From assembly GCF_012641365.1 (NCBI RefSeq), contig NZ_JABAIM010000005.1:62001-126000 (forward strand): 64,000 nucleotides of DNA, in the 5' to 3' direction. Position numbers and translations under genes: made by a program. Positions 1 to 8,794 of this stretch are shown here, piece by piece. The stretch's first letter is position 1. Each line of letters opens with the position of its first letter. Source of the DNA: Leeia aquatica (GTDB taxonomy: Bacteria; Pseudomonadota; Gammaproteobacteria; Burkholderiales; Leeiaceae). The notes under the pieces were generated by a model. It was not told the DNA's origin, made no database searches, and saw only the letters and a program-made list of their open reading frames with translations.

Positions 1-150
1 GGGTGAAACAAGGCGAAAATGACTAAGGAAGCGGAGTTTACTGGGTGTAAATGAGCATTCCGAAGTGGTTTCCAACGCCGTATCGCCGTCGCGTAGCAGA
101 CTGGAAGCAAGTTCTTGAACCAGATGCCGGGCCCACCAGCCCGGCTTGAC
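1..150. other. Non-coding leader region upstream of the homogentisate dioxygenase-like gene
   Basis: No gene of credible length is visible. A short frame of 11 codons (ATG at 19, stop TGA at 52-54) is too short to call. A 7-bp perfect hairpin, GCCGGGC (126-132) and GCCCGGC (139-145) with a 6-base loop, lies just before the downstream gene's ribosome binding site. It has no T run, so it is not an obvious terminator. The first 110 bases do not resemble any element I can name with confidence. Confidence 0.4.
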
Positions 151-170
151 AGACTGACCTGGAGACCATG

Positions 171-1313
171 ATGCGTCGCTGGTTGAGTTACCCCCGCGCC
201 GAAGGTACCTATTCCCGGCAAGCCCATTGCGACCTGCCAAGCGGTACCTATGAGCGCGAAATGGGCAAGGAAGGCTTTTTTGGCCCCACTGCCCACTTCC
301 ACCATGCCAACCCGCCGACCGGCTGGGTCAAGTTCGAAGGCCCGCTGCAACCGCACGCCTTTGATACGGTAGAGTTGCCGCCCTCCGGCAGCAGCCCGTG
401 GGATGCCCACGGCCTGTTTGGCAATGGCGACACCCATATCCGCTACTGGAAAGTGGACGCACCGATGGACCATCTGGTGCGCAACGCCGATGGCGACGAG
501 CTGCTGTTCATCCACGAAGGCGAAGGCGCGCTGTTCTGCGACTGGGGCCACCTGCCCTACCGCGATGGTGACTACCTGCTGCTGCCACGGGGTGCCATGT
601 GGCGCCTGGTGCCCCGCACCCCCACCCAGCTGCTGCTGATCGAAGCGGTGAATGGTGCCTACCAGGTACCGGAAAAAGGCATCCTCGGCCCGCAAGCCAT
701 TTTCGACCCGATGGTGCTGGATACCCCGAAGCTGGACGAAGCCTTTGAGGCACAGAAAACCACCAGCTTCGATGGCAATGGTGAATGGCGCGTGGTACTG
801 AAGCGCCGTGGCGAGCTCTCCGTCATCACCTACCCGTTCAACCCGCTGGATACCGTAGGCTGGCACGGTGACCTGATGGCCTGTCGGCTCAACTGGCGCG
901 ATATCCGCCCGCTGATGAGCCATCGCTACCACCTGCCGCCCAGCGCGCACAGCACCTTCATTGGCCGCAACTTTGTGGTCTGCACCTTTGTACCGCGCCC
1001 GATCGAATCCGATCCCGGCGCACTGAAGGTGCCGTTCTATCACAACAACGACGACTACGACGAAATCCTGTTCTACCACCGGGGCAACTTCTTCAGCCGC
1101 GACAACATCCACCCCGGCATGCTGACGCTGCACCCCTACGGCTTCACCCACGGCCCGCACCCGAAAGCCTTTGCGCTCTCGCAAACCGCGCCGAAGAAGG
1201 AAACCGACGAAGTGGCGGTAATGATCGACACCCGCTTCCCGGTAGATATCCTTGACGGCGCCCGCCGGGTCGAAGTCAAGGAATACGTCCACTCCTGGAA
1301 ACCCAAGGCCTGA
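171..1313 (+). CDS. hmgA: Homogentisate 1,2-dioxygenase-family protein
   Basis: Expected to open the ring of homogentisate to maleylacetoacetate in tyrosine catabolism, as a cytoplasmic non-haem iron enzyme of the cupin fold. The 380-residue protein carries the family's C-terminal iron site: a YHNN segment (His291), Glu298 and a THGPHP segment (His327) line up with the His/Glu/His ligands of known enzymes. It is shorter than the roughly 430-450 residue classical form and fits the shorter bacterial branch. GGAG at 161-164 is 6 bases from the ATG at 171 but only 3 from the ATG at 168, so 171 is preferred. The stop is 7 bases before the fumarylacetoacetase-like gene, indicating an operon. No maleylacetoacetate isomerase gene is present here. 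Confidence 0.85.
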   Translation: MRRWLSYPRAEGTYSRQAHCDLPSGTYEREMGKEGFFGPTAHFHHANPPTGWVKFEGPLQPHAFDTVELPPSGSSPWDAHGLFGNGDTHIRYWKVDAPMDHLVRNADGDELLFIHEGEGALFCDWGHLPYRDGDYLLLPRGAMWRLVPRTPTQLLLIEAVNGAYQVPEKGILGPQAIFDPMVLDTPKLDEAFEAQKTTSFDGNGEWRVVLKRRGELSVITYPFNPLDTVGWHGDLMACRLNWRDIRPLMSHRYHLPPSAHSTFIGRNFVVCTFVPRPIESDPGALKVPFYHNNDDYDEILFYHRGNFFSRDNIHPGMLTLHPYGFTHGPHPKAFALSQTAPKKETDEVAVMIDTRFPVDILDGARRVEVKEYVHSWKPKA

Positions 1314-1320
1314 GCACACC

Positions 1321-2307
1321 ATGAAACTCGCCACCCTCAAACAAGGCGGCCGTGACGGCACCCTGGTTCTGGTCAGCCGTGACCTCAGCCGTGCGGTAGC
1401 CGTACCGCAGATCGCCACCACCCTGCAATCCGCGCTGGACCAGTGGGACAGCGTGGCACCCCGCCTGCAGGAAATCTATCTGGCGCTCAATCGCGGCGAA
1501 GTCGCCAGCAGCATCGCCTTCGACCCCGCCGCCTGCCACTCGCCGCTGCCCCGCGCCTATCAGTGGGCCGATGGATCAGCTTACGTCAACCACGTCGAGC
1601 TGGTACGCAAGGCACGTGGTGCCGAGATGCCGCCGGAATTCTGGACTGACCCGTTGATGTACCAGGGCGGCTCCGACAGCTTCCTCGGCCCGCGCGAACC
1701 CATCTGGGTGCGCGATACCAGCTGGGGCGTGGACCTGGAAGGCGAAGTGGCGGTGATCACAGGTGATGTGCCGATGGGTGCCAGTGCAGAAGCTGCCGCG
1801 CCCCACATCCGCCTGCTGATGCTGGTCAACGACGTGACCCTGCGCAACCTGATCCCGGCCGAGCTGGCCAAGGGCTTCGGCTTCTTCCAGAGCAAACCGG
1901 CCACCGCCTTCTCCCCGGTCGCCATCACGCCGGACGAGCTGGGCACCGCCTGGGATGGCAAAAAGGTACACCTGCCACTGCGCGCCAGTATCAACGGCAC
2001 GCTGGTGGGCGCACCGGAATGCGGCGTGGACATGGTGTTCGACTTCCCGCAGCTGATCGCTCACGTGGCCAAGACCCGTGAGCTGGAAGCGGGCTCCATC
2101 GTCGGCTCCGGCACCATCTCCAATGTAGACCGTAGCAAGGGCTATACCTGCATCGCGGAGAAGCGCATGCTGGAAACGCTGGCCGATGGCAAACCCAGCA
2201 CCCCCTACCTGCAATATGGCGACACGGTACGCATTGAAATGCTGGACGGCCAAGGCCAGTCCCTCTTCGGAGCCATTGAACAGACCGTGCAAGCCTACCC
2301 CGGCTGA
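1321..2307 (+). CDS. Fumarylacetoacetate hydrolase family protein
   Basis: The 328-residue protein of the FAH superfamily probably hydrolyses fumarylacetoacetate to fumarate and acetoacetate, the last step of homogentisate breakdown. The metal site is readable: the Glu140-Gly-Glu142 pair in DLEGEV and Asp171 in LVNDVTLRN match the family's ExE and Asp ligands, and a FFQSKPATAFSP segment follows as in the family. It starts 7 bases after the dioxygenase stop codon and is followed by a strong terminator, so the two genes form a short operon. The FAH superfamily also includes other C-C bond hydrolases; the assignment to fumarylacetoacetate rests on the neighbour. An in-frame ATG further upstream (1252) lies inside the preceding gene and is not used. 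Confidence 0.88.
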   Translation: MKLATLKQGGRDGTLVLVSRDLSRAVAVPQIATTLQSALDQWDSVAPRLQEIYLALNRGEVASSIAFDPAACHSPLPRAYQWADGSAYVNHVELVRKARGAEMPPEFWTDPLMYQGGSDSFLGPREPIWVRDTSWGVDLEGEVAVITGDVPMGASAEAAAPHIRLLMLVNDVTLRNLIPAELAKGFGFFQSKPATAFSPVAITPDELGTAWDGKKVHLPLRASINGTLVGAPECGVDMVFDFPQLIAHVAKTRELEAGSIVGSGTISNVDRSKGYTCIAEKRMLETLADGKPSTPYLQYGDTVRIEMLDGQGQSLFGAIEQTVQAYPG

Positions 2308-2338
2308 CCCCGAATACCCTCCCCCCATTCAGCCACTC

Positions 2339-2363
2339 GGGCGCCGCAAGGCGCCCTTTTTTT
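2339..2363 (+). terminator. Rho-independent terminator of the homogentisate operon
   Basis: A perfect 7-bp stem GGGCGCC/GGCGCCC with a GCAA tetraloop is followed directly by seven T residues (2357-2363). It lies 31 bases after the stop of the fumarylacetoacetate hydrolase-like gene. Confidence 0.93.
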
Positions 2364-2368
2364 AATTA

Positions 2369-3877
2369 TTACTGAGCATGAATAGCTACCGTACTCCACG
2401 TCTTACCATCATCGCTTGATTTAATCAAGTACCCATGATAGGGCGTTGTAGCATAAAAACTATTATTCGCACTATTATAGAAAATTTCATTAGCAGTAAA
2501 CTCTGGCTGTTGACTCTCCTTCCATGTCAAACCACCATCTTCAGTGTATTTCAACTTTCCACGAAACATTATTCCCTTTTCATAGCCGACACCATGCATC
2601 TTGTCCTTGAAGAAAGGAATATTCATTAAGTGAGAATATGATGACCCCTGCCACGTCCCTCCAATATCCATACTTTCATATTGATTAATAATAACCCATG
2701 GCATGCACTGACACCTCAAGCGTCCATCACCAGACACTGAAAATTGCAATGCCTTTCCCGGCAAAGGATATACTCGACTCTTTCGGCTGAGTATATCAAG
2801 AATTGCCATTTCCGCCCCGGGAACAGTGGTTACTAATTTATCTTCAATGATAAACGATATCGGATCAATCCACGCCAAACCGGTCCCATCCAAGTTATCA
2901 GGCTTCCCTAGGTAACTCGCCCAAAGCTCCCATTTACCGCTTGAAATAGGTTTGCCATATATCTCAACATTACCATTACGAAGTAACGTAACAATCAAAT
3001 TTTCCTTCCATTTTTTCAAGTCCACCACAAAACCCAAAGGCAGATTTTCCAAAACAGAATGCCACGAAGCTCCAGCGTCATCTGTCTGCACAAGCTCCCC
3101 AAAGCCACCTGCCAGCCAGACACGGTCTGATACTGGCAGTATTGTGTCTAGCGGGGCTCCCGCCCCCACATCAATTACATTAACACGCCCATTGTTAATA
3201 TTGACCTTGTAGACAACATCGGGCCCAACAGCCAAATAATTCGAATCATTAAGGTGTTTTAAGTTGCCAAGTAAAAAATCATCACGCTTAATCTTGGCAA
3301 GTGCTACCCCGCGCCCTTCCAAGGCAGGATCGGACCATGACAAAGCCTTACCATTAATAGCGCTAGTCAAACCCGGAACCAACTCTCTTAAATAACTCTC
3401 AGATTTGATACCTTTCGCAACCTGATGCGTAGCCAGCACCCTATCTGCCTCATCAGGCAAACCCACCACGATCATTCCAAGATCCGTTAATTTACCCGGC
3501 TCAATGGAAAAACGAAAACTCTTATCATCAATCAGTACATCATAGCCTTTACAAACCAGCATGTTGATACAGCCAAGCCTTGCTCCAATAGTTTCAACTT
3601 CATAGACCCCCTCCATAAGCGCTGCTGCATGAATAGGGGTAGGCTTGTTTGCCATGTTTATGGCTGGTATGAGGATGGCACTACCCTTGCCACCCTCTCC
3701 AGAAATTCGTCTAACCCATATCTCTGGTGAAGTATTTACACCATTATTAACTCTTGGACTTGACAAAGACAGCTTAACGACAACAGCCCCTTGATTTGGA
3801 CTAGTTATCCTATTATTAGTCACGCAACCCACAAGCTGCAGACATGATATTATGAAAAATGCAAATCGAAATATCAT
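2369..3877 (-). CDS. AT-rich lipoprotein with Asp-box (BNR) repeats
   Basis: Protein of 502 residues. Residues 1-17 form a lipoprotein signal ending in a lipobox LVGC with Cys18 as the lipidation site. The C-terminal half has four Asp-box motifs (S/T-x-D-x-G-x-x-W) at about residues 265-272, 402-409, 445-452 and 487-494, the hallmark of beta-propeller folds seen in sialidases and in non-enzymatic BNR proteins. The sialidase catalytic arginines cannot be assigned, so no enzyme activity is claimed. Base composition is much more AT-rich than every neighbour and AT-ending codons are common, which suggests recent acquisition. The gene stands alone on the minus strand, converging on the homogentisate operon and diverging from creB. 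A GGAAG precedes the ATG closely. Function unknown; surface or periplasmic binding is a guess. Confidence 0.85.
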   Translation of the reverse strand: MIFRFAFFIISCLQLVGCVTNNRITSPNQGAVVVKLSLSSPRVNNGVNTSPEIWVRRISGEGGKGSAILIPAINMANKPTPIHAAALMEGVYEVETIGARLGCINMLVCKGYDVLIDDKSFRFSIEPGKLTDLGMIVVGLPDEADRVLATHQVAKGIKSESYLRELVPGLTSAINGKALSWSDPALEGRGVALAKIKRDDFLLGNLKHLNDSNYLAVGPDVVYKVNINNGRVNVIDVGAGAPLDTILPVSDRVWLAGGFGELVQTDDAGASWHSVLENLPLGFVVDLKKWKENLIVTLLRNGNVEIYGKPISSGKWELWASYLGKPDNLDGTGLAWIDPISFIIEDKLVTTVPGAEMAILDILSRKSRVYPLPGKALQFSVSGDGRLRCQCMPWVIINQYESMDIGGTWQGSSYSHLMNIPFFKDKMHGVGYEKGIMFRGKLKYTEDGGLTWKESQQPEFTANEIFYNSANNSFYATTPYHGYLIKSSDDGKTWSTVAIHAQ

Positions 3878-4005
3878 CTTCCAATCTTTCTGACTATTAG
3901 TAAAAATCCGACATATGATAATTATGCCTGACCTTGATAAAATATTCTCTACCAGAACTTTAAACTACCTTGGCACTCCCGCCGCTTTCCCGTACAGTCA
4001 CCGCC

Positions 4006-4677
4006 ATGAAACCTTCCCTCCTGTTACTGGAAGACGAGGCCGCGATTGCGGACTCCTTGATCTATGCCTTGCAGACTGATGGCTTTGCCGTGCAGCACAC
4101 CAGCCTGGTGCGGGATGCACTGGTGGCGCAGCAGCAACAGGCGTTTGATCTGCTGATCCTCGATATTGGCCTGCCGGATGGCAATGGCTTTGAGCTGTGC
4201 AAGCAGATTCGCCAGCATTCCGATGTGCCCATCCTCTTCCTCAGCGCGCGCAATAGCGAGATCGACCGGGTGGTGGGGCTGGAGATTGGGGCGGACGACT
4301 ATGTGACCAAGCCTTTCAGCCCGCGTGAGGTCTGCGCGCGGGTGAAGACCATCCTTAAGCGCACGCGGGTGCGCAGTGCGCCGCCTGCGCTGTTTGAGCA
4401 TGATGCAGCGGCGGCACGTATCCGCTATTGCGGCCAGTGGTTGCTGCTTACCCGCTTCGAGTATCAATTGCTGGCCACGCTGCTGGCGCGGCCGGAGCAG
4501 GTGTTCAGCCGCGCGCAGCTGATGGATCAGGTGTGGCAGGACCGTACCGAGACGCTGGAGCGGACGGTGGATGGCCATATCAAGACCTTGCGTGCCAAGC
4601 TGCGCGAGGTGGATGCCGAGCGTGACCCGATCCAGACCCATCGTGGTCTGGGTTACAGCCTGAGTCTGGCGGGCTGA
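4006..4677 (+). CDS. creB: Response regulator CreB
   Basis: OmpR/PhoB-type response regulator of 223 residues, the DNA-binding partner of sensor kinase CreC. The receiver domain (about 1-120) shows the acidic pair Glu9/Asp10, phospho-acceptor Asp53 in ILDIGLP and Lys102 in the TKPF motif; a winged-helix DNA-binding domain follows (about 130-220, ending in THRGLGYSL). I chose the ATG at 4006 because the receiver fold begins directly after it; a TTG at 3970 would add 12 residues of no family character. The gene overlaps nothing and ends one base before the creC ATG. Identification as CreB rests on overall similarity and on creC and creD following. Confidence 0.85.
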   Translation: MKPSLLLLEDEAAIADSLIYALQTDGFAVQHTSLVRDALVAQQQQAFDLLILDIGLPDGNGFELCKQIRQHSDVPILFLSARNSEIDRVVGLEIGADDYVTKPFSPREVCARVKTILKRTRVRSAPPALFEHDAAAARIRYCGQWLLLTRFEYQLLATLLARPEQVFSRAQLMDQVWQDRTETLERTVDGHIKTLRAKLREVDAERDPIQTHRGLGYSLSLAG

Positions 4678-4678
4678 G

Positions 4679-6115
4679 ATGCGGGTCAGCCTGCGTATTT
4701 TGCTGAGCTATGTGCTGATCGTGGCGGTGGGCGCGTGGTTTGTGATGAACACTTTCCGCGATGAGGTAAAGCCGGGCATCAGCCAGTCGATGGAAGACGG
4801 GCTGAACGATACCGCGCATCTGCTGGCGCATATGGCGGCGCCGGAGCTGCGCAAGCAAACATTGCATGACGGCAACTTTGCCGCCGCGCTGCATGAGATG
4901 CGGCAGTGGAAGCCGCAGGCGGTGATCTGGGGGGTGCGCAAGCAGCAGATTGATTATCGGGTCTACATCACCGATACCCGTGGCATCGTGATGTTTGATT
5001 CTGACAACAAGGATGTCGGCAAGGATTTCTCGCGCTGGAACGATGTCTACCTCACCCTGCGCGGCAAATACGGTGCGCGCAGCACCCGCAGCAATCCAGA
5101 CGATGAGAGCAGCAGCGTGATGCACGTGGCCGCCCCGATTCGCGATGCGCAAGGCCTGCTGGGGGTGCTGACCGTCGCCAAACCGATCTCCACCGTGCAA
5201 CCTTTCGTCGACAAGAGCCAGCAGTCGGTGGTGCGTGGCGGGCTGTGGTTGCTGCTGCTGTCACTCGCCATTGGCATCCTGTTCTCGCTATGGATCACCG
5301 GCTCACTCAACCAGCTGGTGCAATACGCCACCCTGGTCAGCCGCGGCGAGCGGGCTACGCCACCCGCGCTCGGCAGCAGCGAGCTGGCCTCATTGAGCCA
5401 GGCACTCGCCACCATGCGCGAGAAGCTGGAAGGCAAGCAGTATGTGGAGCATTACGTCCACACCCTCACCCATGAGATGAAGAGCCCGCTGGCCGCCATC
5501 CGTGGCGCGGCGGAGCTGCTGCATGAAGATCTGCCACCGGCTGAACGCCAGCGCTTCGCCCAGCATGTCTCAGAGCAAACGCTACGGCTGCAGGACCTGA
5601 TCGACAAGATGCTGGGGCAGGCCAGTGTGGAATCCCTGCAGCATTTGCAGCGGGTGGAGGCCATCGACCTGCCCGCCTTGCTGGCGGAGCTGGCCGAATC
5701 ACGCAGCCCCCGCCTGCAGCAGCGGCAGCTCCTGCTGGTGCTGCCCGATACCCCCGCTCTCAAACTCGAAGGGGACCGCTTCCTGCTCGGGCAGGCGCTA
5801 GGCAACCTGCTGGACAATGCCATCGACTTCAGCCCGCAGGGTGGCCGCATTGAACTGGGCTGGCAAGCACAGGGCTCGCAACTACAGCTCACCCTGCGCG
5901 ACCACGGCAGTGGCATCCCGGATTACGCACTACCGCGCCTCTTCGAGCGCTTCTACTCCCTGCCGCGCCCGGACAGCGGCAAGAAAAGCACCGGCCTCGG
6001 CCTGCCCTTTGTGCGCGAAGTGATCGACCTGCATCACGGCCAGGTTGACCTGCACAACCACCCGCAGGGCGGGGTGGAAGTAGTGGTGAGCCTGCCCTTA
6101 CGTCAAGGCAGCTGA
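4679..6115 (+). CDS. creC: Sensor histidine kinase CreC
   Basis: Inner-membrane sensor kinase of 478 residues, partner of CreB. It has a transmembrane segment at about 7-24, a periplasmic sensing region to about 185, a second transmembrane segment at about 187-207, a HAMP-like linker, then the dimerisation/phospho-acceptor helix with His265 in the H-box THEMKSPLAA. The catalytic domain shows an N-box (LLDNAIDF), a G1 box (DHGSGI) and a G2 box (STGLGLPF). The ATG follows the creB stop after one base, so the pair is co-translated. In enterobacteria CreBC responds to carbon source and growth on minimal medium and controls creD; the signal here is unknown. Confidence 0.87.
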   Translation: MRVSLRILLSYVLIVAVGAWFVMNTFRDEVKPGISQSMEDGLNDTAHLLAHMAAPELRKQTLHDGNFAAALHEMRQWKPQAVIWGVRKQQIDYRVYITDTRGIVMFDSDNKDVGKDFSRWNDVYLTLRGKYGARSTRSNPDDESSSVMHVAAPIRDAQGLLGVLTVAKPISTVQPFVDKSQQSVVRGGLWLLLLSLAIGILFSLWITGSLNQLVQYATLVSRGERATPPALGSSELASLSQALATMREKLEGKQYVEHYVHTLTHEMKSPLAAIRGAAELLHEDLPPAERQRFAQHVSEQTLRLQDLIDKMLGQASVESLQHLQRVEAIDLPALLAELAESRSPRLQQRQLLLVLPDTPALKLEGDRFLLGQALGNLLDNAIDFSPQGGRIELGWQAQGSQLQLTLRDHGSGIPDYALPRLFERFYSLPRPDSGKKSTGLGLPFVREVIDLHHGQVDLHNHPQGGVEVVVSLPLRQGS

Positions 6116-6121
6116 ACTCGC

Positions 6122-7258
6122 TTACCCTCGCCCTAGCTGCCACAGAGTGGTGACTTCGGCAGTACGGGCCTGGTGCAGCGGGTCGCTCGTGTCCCGCGCC
6201 TTGCCGTGGCGGGGGCGGGTGTCCAGTCGGCCCAGTACCTTGAGGCCGGCATCCGCAATCCAGCCTTGTAGCTGCCCCGCTTGCCGCAGGCCGAGGTGCT
6301 CGGCGAGGTCTGACATGATCAGCCAGCCTTCGCCCTGCGGGGTAAGGTGCGCTGCCAGCCCGTTCAGAAAGCCGCGCAGCATGCGGCTATCCGGGTCGTA
6401 CACCGCGTATTCAACCGCCGAGCTGGGCTGTGCCGGTAGCCAGGGCGGGTTGCAGACCACCAGCGGGGCGTGCCCGGGCGGGAACAGGTCAGCCTGCATG
6501 ACAGTGACTTGTGCCGCCAGCCCCAGCCGCTGCAGATTATCAGTAGCACAGGCCAGCGCACGTGGGTCCTGATCGGTAGCGATGACCTGACGGATGCCAC
6601 GCCGCGCCAGTACCGCTGCCAGTACGCCACTGCCGGTGCCAATGTCGAACGCCTGCTCCACCCCGGCGGGCAATGGCGTTTGCGCCACCAGATCGACATA
6701 CTCACCGCGTACCGGCGAGAATACGCCGTAGTGCGGGTGAATGGCATCGCCGCCCAGCGCAGGCACCGACACCCCTTTCTTGCGCCATTCGTGGGCGCCA
6801 ATCACCCCAAGCAGTTCCCGCAGCGACAGCACATAGGGGCCGGACTGCTCGCCATACGCCTCCAGGCAGGCTTGCTGCACATCCTGCGCGCGCCGCAAGG
6901 CAATGCGGTGGTCAGCTTCAATCTGGATCAGCAGCAAGGAGAGCAACCCGGCACGACGTGCCAACTGTTGCCGCTGCCGCTGGAAAGCCTCGCCCGGCGT
7001 TTTGGCCGGAGGCGGCGGATTGCGCGGTGGCTTGTCTACCCGGCGGGACAGCGCTTGCAAGAGCTGGCGGGCATTGTGGTAATCCCCTTGCCACAGCAAA
7101 CCGACCCCGCTGGACACCAGCCGGAAGGCCTCGCTGGCCGAGAGCTGGTCGTCGACACATTGCAGCTGGCCCGGTGCCGGGGTGCCATTCTCGGATTGCC
7201 AGCGCGCCTGCTGCGGCTGGCCCTGGCGATCCAGCCAATTTACGGTTACTGCGGTCAC
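6122..7258 (-). CDS. Class I SAM-dependent N-methyltransferase (PrmC/RlmG-like)
   Basis: Protein of 378 residues. The C-terminal half has the SAM-binding motif DIGTGSG (about 205-211), an acidic residue ending strand 2 (ATDQD) and the catalytic NPPW motif (about 270-273) typical of enzymes that methylate amide or exocyclic nitrogens in release factors, ribosomal proteins or RNA. The N-terminal 170 residues are poorly conserved and include a proline run near residue 80; they may recognise the substrate. The start is GTG with a good AGGAG six bases upstream. It sits on the opposite strand between creC and creD, 6 bases from the end of creC, splitting what is elsewhere a creBCD unit. The substrate cannot be named from sequence alone. 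Confidence 0.8.
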   Translation of the reverse strand: MTAVTVNWLDRQGQPQQARWQSENGTPAPGQLQCVDDQLSASEAFRLVSSGVGLLWQGDYHNARQLLQALSRRVDKPPRNPPPPAKTPGEAFQRQRQQLARRAGLLSLLLIQIEADHRIALRRAQDVQQACLEAYGEQSGPYVLSLRELLGVIGAHEWRKKGVSVPALGGDAIHPHYGVFSPVRGEYVDLVAQTPLPAGVEQAFDIGTGSGVLAAVLARRGIRQVIATDQDPRALACATDNLQRLGLAAQVTVMQADLFPPGHAPLVVCNPPWLPAQPSSAVEYAVYDPDSRMLRGFLNGLAAHLTPQGEGWLIMSDLAEHLGLRQAGQLQGWIADAGLKVLGRLDTRPRHGKARDTSDPLHQARTAEVTTLWQLGRG

Positions 7259-7399
7259 ACCCTGCTCCTGTTGCGGCTTGCCGTACAGTGTACCAGCCTG
7301 TGTGCCCTACCCTGCACACACAGCGCACATATTCAGCGCATCATGCTCACACAGACGCACCGCAGACTGGCGCCATCTTCCCCACGGAGCCTGTCTGTC

Positions 7400-8782
7400 A
7401 TGTCACGAACCCTGTTCATCAAACTGATGTTGATCGGGAGCCTGTTCCTGCTCCTGCTGTTACCGCTGACTGCCGTAGAGCGGCTGGTGATGGAACGCGC
7501 CGAGCACCGCCATGAAGTACGCAGCAGCCTGATGCAAAGCGGCAACCTGCCGCAGACCGTCACCGGGCCGATACTGGTGGTGCCCTATGATGTACTCAAC
7601 CCGTCCGATGGTACGGTGACCACGCGTCAGCATGTCATCCTGCCGCAGCAGCTGGCCGTCAAGGGCAAGCTGAAGAGCGATGTGCTGTACCGGAGCCTGT
7701 ACCGGGTACGGCGCTTTGCGATGGATGGCGATTTGTCCGGCCAGTTCCGGCTGGAGCCCGCCGATCTGCCAGCAGAATCGAATACCTTGAAGCTGGGGGT
7801 GCCGTATCTGGTGGTGGGGGTCAGCGATTCGCGCGGCATCCATAATCAGCCGGAGCTGCTGTGGCAAGGTCAGGGCCGCGCCTTCATGCCGGGCTCGCCG
7901 TTGCCGATGCTGAGCAATGGCATTCATGTCCCCCTGCCGGACCTGAACCTGAAAGCCGCCGCAGATTACCAGTTTGCCGTCAACCTGCAGCTGGGTGGCA
8001 GCGAATCCTTGCAGTTCACCCCACTTGGCCGGGATACCCGTGTCAGCCTGGAGAGTGACTGGCCGCACCCCTCGTTTGACGGCAATCTGTCGCCGACCAC
8101 CCGCAATGTCACCCGCAGCGGCTTTACCGCAGACTGGCAAACCTCCTGGTTCGCCACCAACCTGAACCAGCGCGTACTGGAAGCCGTCTCGGGCAAAGAG
8201 CGCGCTGAGCTGCCGACCGACATGAACTTTGGCGTCACCCTGGTGGAACCGGGCGATGTCTACCAGCAAGCGGTGCGTGCGGTGAAGTACGGCGTGTTGT
8301 TTGTACTGCTGACCTTCGTCGCCTGCTTTTTGATGGAAACCCTGTACCAGGTGCGCATCCACCCGATCCAGTACGCACTGGTCGGCACCGCGCTGGCGAT
8401 GTTCTTCCTGCTGCTGCTGGCGCTGGCCGAGCATATCGGCTTCCCGCAGGCCTACAGTACCGCCAGTGTGGCCTGCGTCGGGCTGATCACCTACTACAGC
8501 CGCTACATGCTGGGCAGCCGGGCCCGGGCGCTGGGCTTCTTCCTGATGCTCTCCATCCTGTACGGCGCGCTGTACGGCCTGCTGCAATCGGAGGAGTCCG
8601 CCCTGCTGCTGGGTACCTTGCTGCTGTTCGCTGTGCTCACCACCATCATGCTGCTAACCCGCCGTCTCGACTGGTATCAGGTCGGTGCGCCTACCCCGCA
8701 GCCTGCAGTCGCACCCACGGCAACCCAGGCCAGAACCCGAACCAGCATGCTTGACCCATCCAACCCGGACGAAGTCCGCTAA
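7400..8782 (+). CDS. creD: Inner-membrane protein CreD
   Basis: CreD-family membrane protein of 460 residues. It has one N-terminal transmembrane segment (about 8-28), a large periplasmic region to about residue 290, and a cluster of hydrophobic segments at the C-terminus. Family members are induced through CreBC and affect envelope integrity and beta-lactam or colicin tolerance in enterobacteria and aeromonads; the molecular activity is not known. I chose the ATG at 7400 because the family starts with a short cytoplasmic tail before the first membrane helix. GGAG at 7385-7388 is rather distant (11 bases), and an ATG at 7343 is a possible longer start. A methyltransferase gene on the other strand separates it from creC, so it must have its own promoter. 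I found no TTCAC-N6-TTCAC cre tag upstream. Confidence 0.85.
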   Translation: MSRTLFIKLMLIGSLFLLLLLPLTAVERLVMERAEHRHEVRSSLMQSGNLPQTVTGPILVVPYDVLNPSDGTVTTRQHVILPQQLAVKGKLKSDVLYRSLYRVRRFAMDGDLSGQFRLEPADLPAESNTLKLGVPYLVVGVSDSRGIHNQPELLWQGQGRAFMPGSPLPMLSNGIHVPLPDLNLKAAADYQFAVNLQLGGSESLQFTPLGRDTRVSLESDWPHPSFDGNLSPTTRNVTRSGFTADWQTSWFATNLNQRVLEAVSGKERAELPTDMNFGVTLVEPGDVYQQAVRAVKYGVLFVLLTFVACFLMETLYQVRIHPIQYALVGTALAMFFLLLLALAEHIGFPQAYSTASVACVGLITYYSRYMLGSRARALGFFLMLSILYGALYGLLQSEESALLLGTLLLFAVLTTIMLLTRRLDWYQVGAPTPQPAVAPTATQARTRTSMLDPSNPDEVR

Positions 8783-8794
8783 CCGGAGACCGCC

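Noticed and set aside
1576-2328. Long minus-strand frame of 250 codons opposite the FAH gene
   Set aside because: It is a shadow frame in GC-rich DNA, with no family resemblance, no ribosome binding site, and the real gene on the plus strand is clear.
7259-7399. cre tag (TTCAC-N6-TTCAC) for CreB upstream of creD
   Set aside because: Only a partial TTCAG...CTCAC arrangement with wrong spacing is present.
6470-7399. Upstream extension of CreD to 770 residues
   Set aside because: The extra region is antisense to the methyltransferase gene; CreD family members start just before the first membrane helix at 7400.
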